Part shown: positions 7,634 to 13,745 of the stretch, piece by piece
Layout: each line of letters starts with the position of its first letter
How positions within the stretch are numbered: position 1 is the first letter of the stretch
Source of the DNA: Muribaculaceae bacterium
GTDB lineage: Bacteria > Bacteroidota > Bacteroidia > Bacteroidales > Muribaculaceae
Assembly: GCA_029060625.1 (NCBI GenBank)
Contig: JAIDTO010000065.1
Coordinates: 1-33,810, forward strand
Reading direction: 5' to 3'
Length of the DNA: 33,810 bases
Notes under the pieces: model-generated
What the model was told of the DNA's origin: nothing
What the model saw: only the letters and a program-made list of their open reading frames with translations
The model's database searches: none
Position numbers and translations under genes: made by a program

Positions 7634-9628
7634 TCAGAGCAATTCAAAATCCGTATCGATGGCTGTCACCTGGAATTCTGTGCGTCGATTGATCTGGTCG
7701 GCAGCCTCTTGGTCTTCTTCTGAAAGCTCCTCTATGAATTCGGGAGTCAGCACTGTGCCTTCCTCAAACTGCGGGAACTCCTTGTTAATGCGTTTTGTGA
7801 CTGTCTTGGGGCGTGTCTTTCCGTAGCCCGACCATGTAAGGCGAGCTGAGTTGATCCCTTTACCCACAAGATAATCTACTACGCTCTTCGCCCTTCGCTC
7901 AGAGAGGTCGATATTGTATTCTTCGCTCCCTTTTCGGTCGGTGTGAGCGCTCATTTCAATCGACACATTGGGGTTGTCTTCAAGCATAACAGCAAGTTCA
8001 TCAAGGGCCTCTTTAGATTCCGGACGTAGCGAGGCTTTGTCAAAATCATAGAAGATGTTTTCCACTACGCTTGGTTTTGATATGGATGCAAGTATGAAGT
8101 CGATTCCATATTCTGCATCTTCCTCTGCGGAGTCGCTTTCAAACTCCACTTTCTGGTTTAGATAGCCTTTTGCCCCCGCCATCATCACGTATTTCACTCC
8201 TCGTTGAAGATTGAATCGGAAACTGCCGTCGTCTCTTGCCACCTCCTTTTGATTGGATCCATCGTTGCCTACGATTCTTATTGTTGCGTTGGGCACGGGC
8301 TCATCATCTTTGTCTACTACCCACCCTGCAATGCTAATCTTTAAGTCTGGCAGGAGGAACGAGTAAATATGGTCGTATCCTCGGGCATCACCACGGTTGC
8401 TGCTGAAAAATCCGGATTCTCCCGGGCCGAACGTGATGCCGAAGTCATCGCCGGTGGAGTTTATGGGTTGTCCCATATTGTCAATGCTCCATCGGTCGCC
8501 CGTTGAGTTTAGCGTTGCTTTGAATATATCGAGTCCTCCGAAGCCTGAATGCCCATCGCTTGAAAAATAAAGTAGGGAGTCTGTGCGAAGGTATGGGAAA
8601 GATTCGTTCCCTTCCGTATTTATTTGAGGCCCAAGATTCTCTAATGAGCCGCCACGCTCCTGAAGATTTATGCGCCAGATATCGAGGCCTCCATAGCCGC
8701 CCGGCATATCTGATGTGAAGTAAAGGTATCTGCCGTCGGGTGAAACTGCCGGGTGCCCTACGGCTGTCACAGTATCATTAAGTATTTCAAATTTCTGGGG
8801 TGCGCTCCAGGATGCTTCGCTGCGGCGCGAAGTATGTATCTCAACGGATGTGCTTGAGTTCTCAGATCGTTTTGCTACTGTCAGGTACATGGTCTGTCCG
8901 TCAGGTGAGAAGGAAATGATCCCTTCATCTGCATCAGTGTTCAGTTCCCCTTCCACCGGACCGGGACGCAGCCATTCCCCTTTTTCGTTTTTCTTTGCCA
9001 TCCATATATCACCCTTTTTCATTCCGGTTATTTCCGATTTGTTTTCGCCGGTTGCCTTTTCATTGGTGGTGGTATAATATAGAATGTCGTAGTTCTTGTC
9101 GAAATACATCGGCGCAAAGTCGGCTCTTCTGGAGTTGAAGAGCTTCGGCTGTTTCACCACATAACGGCTTTTGGGGGCATCTTTGGATGATATTGCGATG
9201 TTGCACCCGCGAATCCCGGAGCGTGCTACAGGGTCGTCGGGTTTCCATTCCAAATACTTTTCATACTCAGTGATGGCTTGTGGATATTTACCTGATGCCT
9301 GCAGCATTTGTCCCAATCTGAGATATATCATGGAGTCAGTCTGCCCGTATCTCAGAGCATTTTGATATGCAGCCACCGCATTTGCGGGTCGATTAAGACG
9401 CTGATAGCATGTGGCAAGTTTATAAGCCACTTCTCCGCGGAGTGGACGTTCCTCGGGTTTTGTGAGCCTGTTGTAGATCTTTCGGTACATATTAGAGGCA
9501 TTGAAAAACTCCCCTCTGGCGAGAGTGTCGTCAGCATCAGAGAGTTTTACTGATTTGCATGAAGGCAATGCCACAATAAGCAGCACGAAATAAAGCGCAG
9601 TCAGGAATATATGTCTATTCTTAGCCAT
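7634..9628 (-). CDS. PorE-like lipoprotein: TPR, beta-propeller, carboxypeptidase-regulatory and OmpA domains
   Basis: The 664-residue protein starts with a lipoprotein signal (hydrophobic run ending ALPSC, Cys about 24). Next come TPR-type helices (about residues 30-155) and PD40/WD40-like propeller blades (about 165-440, with SFSPDGQTMYL, AVSPDGRYLYF and YFSSDGHSGFGGLDIF). A carboxypeptidase regulatory-like domain follows (about 440-525), then a C-terminal OmpA peptidoglycan-binding domain (about 530-640, HTDRKGSEEYNIDLSERRA). This order and length match PorE, the T9SS periplasmic lipoprotein of Porphyromonas gingivalis that anchors the machine to peptidoglycan. The match is by architecture only. 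Other Bacteroidota OmpA lipoproteins share it, so the T9SS role is an inference. The gene follows xseB by 39 nt. Confidence 0.8.
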   Translation of the reverse strand: MAKNRHIFLTALYFVLLIVALPSCKSVKLSDADDTLARGEFFNASNMYRKIYNRLTKPEERPLRGEVAYKLATCYQRLNRPANAVAAYQNALRYGQTDSMIYLRLGQMLQASGKYPQAITEYEKYLEWKPDDPVARSGIRGCNIAISSKDAPKSRYVVKQPKLFNSRRADFAPMYFDKNYDILYYTTTNEKATGENKSEITGMKKGDIWMAKKNEKGEWLRPGPVEGELNTDADEGIISFSPDGQTMYLTVAKRSENSSTSVEIHTSRRSEASWSAPQKFEILNDTVTAVGHPAVSPDGRYLYFTSDMPGGYGGLDIWRINLQERGGSLENLGPQINTEGNESFPYLRTDSLLYFSSDGHSGFGGLDIFKATLNSTGDRWSIDNMGQPINSTGDDFGITFGPGESGFFSSNRGDARGYDHIYSFLLPDLKISIAGWVVDKDDEPVPNATIRIVGNDGSNQKEVARDDGSFRFNLQRGVKYVMMAGAKGYLNQKVEFESDSAEEDAEYGIDFILASISKPSVVENIFYDFDKASLRPESKEALDELAVMLEDNPNVSIEMSAHTDRKGSEEYNIDLSERRAKSVVDYLVGKGINSARLTWSGYGKTRPKTVTKRINKEFPQFEEGTVLTPEFIEELSEEDQEAADQINRRTEFQVTAIDTDFELL

Positions 9629-9667
9629 ATAGATACAACGAAGGCTCCCTTGCGTTTATTGTTGGGG

Positions 9668-9877
9668 TCAGTTCAAGGAGTCGGAGAGTGTCTCAAGGCA
9701 TTTACGCACTTCTTCGTCTGTCTTGAAAAGTTTCTCCTTGCATATCTTAAGAAGTTCCAAGGCTCTTGATGTGAGTGCTGCCAGCGAGTCGATATCGCAA
9801 TCTTGGCTCTGCATTTTCGCGGTGATTGACTCCAATTCTGCTATTGCTTCAGAATACTTCATCTCGTTCTTTCCCAT
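9668..9877 (-). CDS. xseB: Exodeoxyribonuclease VII small subunit
   Basis: XseB is the small subunit of ExoVII, which degrades single-stranded DNA. The 69-residue helical protein shows the family pattern: YSEAIAELESITAKMQS, then a helix LAALTSRALELLKICKEKL. Its small size fits the family. The large subunit xseA, often adjacent in other bacteria, is not in this window. The start could also be the Met at 9862. Transcription is predicted from a strong promoter at 9909-9940, and the PorE-like gene follows at 39 nt. Confidence 0.9.
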   Translation of the reverse strand: MGKNEMKYSEAIAELESITAKMQSQDCDIDSLAALTSRALELLKICKEKLFKTDEEVRKCLETLSDSLN

Positions 9878-9908
9878 GTTTTGATCGTATTAATAGATTA
9901 TTTAGTCT

Positions 9909-9940
9909 CAAAATTACTTATAAATCCTTTTATATGCAAA
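9909..9940 (-). promoter_or_regulatory. Predicted xseB promoter
   Basis: On the minus strand, TTTG (9937-9940), a 20-nt spacer and TAATTTTG (9909-9916) match the Bacteroidota consensus. The leader to xseB is about 25 nt, and the PorE-like gene is probably on the same transcript. The element sits back to back with the luxS promoter. Confidence 0.75.
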
Positions 9941-9957
9941 CGTTTCGACCCTCTTTC

Positions 9958-9988
9958 TTTCTCATGTCGCCTTTTTTTCTTAAATTTG
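9958..9988 (+). promoter_or_regulatory. Predicted luxS promoter, almost abutting the start codon
   Basis: TTTC, a 19-nt spacer, then TAAATTTG (9981-9988) and CA. The luxS ATG begins at 9993, only 4 nt after the -7 box, so the transcript would be leaderless or nearly so. Confidence 0.65.
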
Positions 9989-9992
9989 CACT

Positions 9993-10466
9993 ATGAAAAA
10001 GATAGCAAGCTTCACAATCGACCATCTTACTCTTCTTCCGGGAGTATATCTTAGCCGCAAGGATACCACTCCCTCCGGCGATGTAATCTCAACATTCGAC
10101 ATCCGGATGACAGCCCCAAATCGGCAGCCGGCTCTTTCGATATCGGCACTCCATGCGATGGAGCATCTTGCCGCGACTTTCCTCCGCAATCATCCGGAGT
10201 GGGGTGAGAAAATTGTCTACTGGGGACCTATGGGATGCTGTACGGGCAATTATCTGTTGCTAAACGGTGATTATGAAAGCGTCGACATTCTTCCTCTGTT
10301 AAAGGAGACCTTTCGCTTTATAGCAGATTTTGAGGGGGAAGTGCCGGGTGCCAGTCCTAAAGACTGTGGCAATTATCTTCTCATGAATCTTCCAGAGGCG
10401 CGAATGGCAGCCCGTGATTATCTCTCTATCCTCGAGAATCCTCAATTGTTAAAGACTGAATATTAA
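9993..10466 (+). CDS. luxS: S-ribosylhomocysteine lyase (LuxS)
   Basis: LuxS cleaves S-ribosylhomocysteine to homocysteine and the precursor of autoinducer-2, acting in methyl-cycle recycling. The metal site HAMEH gives His54, Glu57 and His58. The catalytic cysteine is in PMGCCTG (Cys82), and the third metal ligand is in PKDCGNY (Cys125). The 157-residue length is normal. A second cysteine directly follows the catalytic one, where many LuxS proteins have Arg or Gln. An aminotransferase gene starts 13 nt after the stop, indicating an operon. Confidence 0.96.
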   Translation: MKKIASFTIDHLTLLPGVYLSRKDTTPSGDVISTFDIRMTAPNRQPALSISALHAMEHLAATFLRNHPEWGEKIVYWGPMGCCTGNYLLLNGDYESVDILPLLKETFRFIADFEGEVPGASPKDCGNYLLMNLPEARMAARDYLSILENPQLLKTEY

Positions 10467-10479
10467 ATTAATATATATA

Positions 10480-11691
10480 ATGGCTCATCTCTCACAGCGT
10501 GGCTACGAAATGCCAGCTTCCCCTATACGCCGACTTGCACCTCTTGCCAATGAGGCACTTTCCCGTGGCATAAAGGTCTATCGCTTAAATATCGGTCAGC
10601 CCGACCTTCCTACACCTCCTCAGGCTTTTGAGGCATTGAAAAACATAGATCGCGATGTGCTCGAATATAGCCCGTCTGATGGTCTCCCTTCTCTTAGGGC
10701 TAAGCTCAAGGAATATTATCATCGTTTTAACATCGATGTGGATGTCGACGATATAATAGTGACGTGTGGCGGTTCGGAGGCTGTGCTCTTTTCCTTTATG
10801 GCTTGTCTTGACCCCGGCGATGAAATAATTGTCCCGGAACCGGCATATGCCAATTATATGGCTTTTGCAATTTCCGCCGGAGCTAAGATAGTATCTATTC
10901 CGTCTTCAATCGACAAGGGCTTTGCCCTTCCTCCAATTGAGGAATTTGAGAAACTGATCACTCCTCGCACCAAGGGTATACTCATCTGCAATCCAAACAA
11001 TCCTACAGGTTACCTTTACACGATTAAGGAGATGATGCAGATACGTGATCTCGTAAAGAAATATGATCTTTTCCTTTTCTCTGATGAGGTGTATCGTGAA
11101 TTCTGTTACACGGGTGCTCCTTATGTGTCTGCATTTCATCTTCCCGGAATAGAGGAGAATGTGGTGCTGATCGATTCTGTATCCAAACGTTATAATGAGT
11201 GTGGTATTCGCATCGGGGCTCTCATTACCAAGAATAAGGAACTCCGTGCAAACGTCATGAAATTCTGTCAGGCGCGTCTCAGTCCTCCGCTCATCGGGCA
11301 GATTATTGCAGAGGCATCCGTCGATGCTGACAGGGACTATATGCTTGAGGTATACAACGAGTATGTCGCCCGGCGCAATTTCCTCGTGGATGGAATAAAT
11401 AAGATTCCCGGTTGCTATTCTCCGATTCCAATGGGAGCTTTCTATACAGTGGCGAGTCTTCCTGTGGATGATGCCGACAAATTCTGCGAGTGGTGTCTTC
11501 GTGAATTCTCATATGATGGGGCAACCGTCTTTATGGCTCCTGCTTCAGGGTTCTATACTACCCCGGGCGCAGGACGTAATGAAGTGCGTCTTGCTTATGT
11601 GCTCAACCGTGAGGAACTTGGGAAAGCACTTGTAGTGCTTGAAAAAGCTCTTGAAGCCTACAATTCTCGCTTAGAGAATAAATCAGAATAG
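10480..11691 (+). CDS. PLP-dependent aminotransferase, class I/II (aspartate aminotransferase-like)
   Basis: This fold-type I aminotransferase has 403 residues. It shows the N-terminal substrate segment LNIGQPDLPTPP, the cofactor motif CNPNNPTG near residue 170, and the PLP-binding lysine in DSVSKRYNECGIRIGA (about residue 236). The arginine that binds the alpha-carboxylate is in NEVRLAYVL near the C-terminus. The amino donor is not determined. The family includes aspartate, aromatic and methionine/2-oxo-acid transaminases. Co-transcription with luxS (13-nt gap) suggests a sulfur amino acid link, which is an inference. Confidence 0.9.
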   Translation: MAHLSQRGYEMPASPIRRLAPLANEALSRGIKVYRLNIGQPDLPTPPQAFEALKNIDRDVLEYSPSDGLPSLRAKLKEYYHRFNIDVDVDDIIVTCGGSEAVLFSFMACLDPGDEIIVPEPAYANYMAFAISAGAKIVSIPSSIDKGFALPPIEEFEKLITPRTKGILICNPNNPTGYLYTIKEMMQIRDLVKKYDLFLFSDEVYREFCYTGAPYVSAFHLPGIEENVVLIDSVSKRYNECGIRIGALITKNKELRANVMKFCQARLSPPLIGQIIAEASVDADRDYMLEVYNEYVARRNFLVDGINKIPGCYSPIPMGAFYTVASLPVDDADKFCEWCLREFSYDGATVFMAPASGFYTTPGAGRNEVRLAYVLNREELGKALVVLEKALEAYNSRLENKSE

Positions 11692-11692
11692 C

Positions 11693-11766
11693 AAAAAAAA
11701 AATTGATTGTCGTCACGACAACCAATCTTCTGTTAACCTTAAAATCTAATACCATGAAAAACTCGA
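11693..11766 (-). ncRNA. Possible small RNA of about 70 nt
   Basis: On the minus strand a -7-like TAATTTTGCA box (11769-11776 plus CA) is followed about 45 nt later by a hairpin, ATTGGTTGTCG TGA CGACAATCAAT (11702-11726), and then a run of nine or ten T (11693-11702). The stem pairs better on this strand: one position is G-U here but A-C on the plus strand. No minus-strand gene reads into this terminator, so it would end a short RNA. No good -33 element was found. The homology of this RNA is unknown to me. Confidence 0.35.
11702..11726 (-). terminator. Intrinsic terminator on the minus strand
   Basis: An 11-bp stem with one G-U pair and a 3-nt loop is followed on the minus strand by 9-10 T. 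On the plus strand the same hairpin, 10 nt after the aminotransferase stop, has a mismatch and no T-run, so it would be a poor terminator for the luxS operon. Confidence 0.6.
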
Positions 11767-11844
11767 TGCAAAATTAGTGATTATTTCCGAATATATGTTT
11801 TATAACATAAAAAAATCTTCGGATTTAACATTATTTAACAGAAG

Positions 11845-13149
11845 ATGAGAAAAAAAGACGTAAAAAGGGGCATGGGAATAGTTTTCTTATGCGCCGTAGT
11901 TTGTACGGTCGTGATTTTCACATTGGCATATCAACGAGAAAAAACGACGGAAAAGGAAGAGGCAAAGGTTGTCGCTGTCCCAATGTCTGACTGGTCGGAT
12001 GCATTGACCAATGAGCTTTCTGACTATCCTGGCCTTGAAAAAATGGATAGTGAGATAGAGCGTTTCATTGGTAGATGGAATATAAAAGGATTGTCGTTGG
12101 CAGTTACGCGCAACGACTCACTGCTATATGCAAAAGGTTATGGTTGGGCTGACGTTGAGGCCGGAAAGAAAATGACACCTACCAATATCATGCGTATGGC
12201 ATCAGCATCAAAACTTGTGACGGCCATTGCAGTGATGCGCCTTGTGGAAGATGGAAAGCTGAGGCTTGATTCCAAGGTGTTTGGTCCTGACGGAATACTC
12301 AATGACACGGCATACACAAATGCCATAAAGGACAGACGACTTTTCGATATAACAGTCGACCATCTTCTGCAGCATAAAGGTGGATTTGGCATGGGAGCCG
12401 GTGACCCAATGTTTAATACTAAGGACATCATTTCTGCCAAAAGACTTACTGCTCCCCCCACAAACGAAGAACTTACCAGTATAGTCCTCGGGAGAAAGAT
12501 AGCGTTTACGCCGGGCCAAGGATTTCGCTATTCGAATTTCGGGTATATGCTTTTGTCTCTTGTGATAGAGCGGGTGACAGGAGAAAGCTATTGGGATTTC
12601 GTGACAGAGAACGTACTTCATCCAGCAGGATGCTATCGTTTCCGTCCCGCTACAAATTATTATGCTGATCGAAGCGAGGATGAAGTGCATTATTATGGTC
12701 CTGATACGGTAGCAGTGGAGGAGTATAACGGTAGCGGAAGAATGGTGGAGCGAGTTTATGGAGGCAGTAATGTCAACGGTCTTATGGGTGCAGGGGGGTG
12801 GTGTGCCTCAGCTTCCGATCTTGCCCGATTGGTTGCTGCTACCGATAAGTATCCTCACGTAAGCAATATCATCAGCAATGAATCAATAGATTCATTGACA
12901 GCTTATGCAAAAGAGGGGAGAGTATCGAGAGGTTGGAGTGAGATTGATGAACATGGCAAGTGGAGACGTACCGGTACTCTCTCATCTACTCATACATTGA
13001 TAGAAAGATTTCCAAATGGAGAGTGCTGGGTTATGATCACGAATAGCGGTGTCTGGACCGGTCATAACTTTTCTCGTGACATGACACGCCTTATAAGCAA
13101 TCTTCGCTCACGCTATTCGGATAGTTTTCCACATAGGGACTTATGGTAG
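11845..13149 (+). CDS. Serine hydrolase of the class C beta-lactamase/penicillin-binding-protein fold
   Basis: The 434-residue protein has an N-terminal membrane segment (about residues 9-29, following MRKKDVKRG), so the catalytic domain is expected in the periplasm. The nucleophile motif SxxK is SASK (Ser120, Lys123) and the second motif YxN is YSN (229-231). RRTGTLSST near residue 375 fits the third (KTG-like/HTG) position. A glycine-rich segment MGAGGWCASASDLARL before it is typical of the family. Such proteins include esterases, D-aminopeptidases and peptidoglycan-acting enzymes. The substrate and any antibiotic resistance role cannot be inferred. It appears to be a single gene. No clear promoter was seen in the gap upstream. 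Confidence 0.88.
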   Translation: MRKKDVKRGMGIVFLCAVVCTVVIFTLAYQREKTTEKEEAKVVAVPMSDWSDALTNELSDYPGLEKMDSEIERFIGRWNIKGLSLAVTRNDSLLYAKGYGWADVEAGKKMTPTNIMRMASASKLVTAIAVMRLVEDGKLRLDSKVFGPDGILNDTAYTNAIKDRRLFDITVDHLLQHKGGFGMGAGDPMFNTKDIISAKRLTAPPTNEELTSIVLGRKIAFTPGQGFRYSNFGYMLLSLVIERVTGESYWDFVTENVLHPAGCYRFRPATNYYADRSEDEVHYYGPDTVAVEEYNGSGRMVERVYGGSNVNGLMGAGGWCASASDLARLVAATDKYPHVSNIISNESIDSLTAYAKEGRVSRGWSEIDEHGKWRRTGTLSSTHTLIERFPNGECWVMITNSGVWTGHNFSRDMTRLISNLRSRYSDSFPHRDLW

Positions 13150-13261
13150 AAAATATGTTGTAGAACATATGGAATGTAGCTCCTTGCTGCGAACTAATGA
13201 GTCTGTCAGGGAGTTATATAAATAAGGCGGAATTCCCCTCCTTAATTAAATCACAAAGTAT

Positions 13262-13669
13262 ATGGCTTATAAAATAGTAGAAATTGAAGGTATAGGAGAT
13301 ACCTATGCTGAAAAACTCCAGGCTGTCGGAATAAAGACAACAGAAGATCTTCTTAAAGCTTGTGCTACTCCGTCAGGACGCAAGAAAATTGCTGAAGAAA
13401 CCGGTATCAGTGGCAAATTGATCCTCAAATGGACTAATCATGCCGATCTTTTCCGTATCAAGGGAGTTGCAGGGCAATTTGCAGAACTTCTTGAGGCAGC
13501 AGGAGTAGACACAGTAAAGGAATTCCGTCATCGTGTAGCTGCGAATCTTCAGCCAAAGATGGTTGAGGTGAATGATGCAAAAAATCTTTGTAACCGTGTC
13601 CCTTCAGTTAGTGAGCTCGAGAAAATGATTGAGCAGGCTAAAGAACTTGAGCCTATTATCACTTATTGA
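13262..13669 (+). CDS. DUF4332-like helix-hairpin-helix protein
   Basis: The 135-residue protein contains two copies of a helix-hairpin-helix-like unit: IEGIGDTYAEKLQAVGI near residue 7 and IKGVAGQFAELLEAAGV near residue 66. This is the pattern of the DUF4332 family, whose members resemble DNA-binding HhH domains. There is no signal peptide or membrane segment, so it is probably cytoplasmic. It stands alone with 112 nt before it and a strong hairpin after it. DNA or nucleic acid binding is a guess from the fold; no function is established. Confidence 0.8.
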   Translation: MAYKIVEIEGIGDTYAEKLQAVGIKTTEDLLKACATPSGRKKIAEETGISGKLILKWTNHADLFRIKGVAGQFAELLEAAGVDTVKEFRHRVAANLQPKMVEVNDAKNLCNRVPSVSELEKMIEQAKELEPIITY

Positions 13670-13692
13670 TCAACTATATGTAAATAAGATTT

Positions 13693-13727
13693 CTATGTAG
13701 AGCAAACCATAGGCTTGCTCTACATAG
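13693..13727 (+). terminator. Hairpin terminator after the DUF4332-like gene
   Basis: A perfect 13-bp stem (CTATGTAGAGCAA / TTGCTCTACATAG) with a 9-nt loop starts 23 nt after the stop codon. The T-run is weak (CTGTTTATG). It separates this gene from the GH115 gene, whose start is 18 nt further on. Confidence 0.6.
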
Positions 13728-13745
13728 CTGTTTATGATCTGACCT

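Noticed and set aside
13153-13170. Small inverted repeat ATATGTT-gtag-AACATAT after the serine hydrolase
   Set aside because: A 7-bp AT-rich stem without T-run is too weak to call as a terminator or operator.
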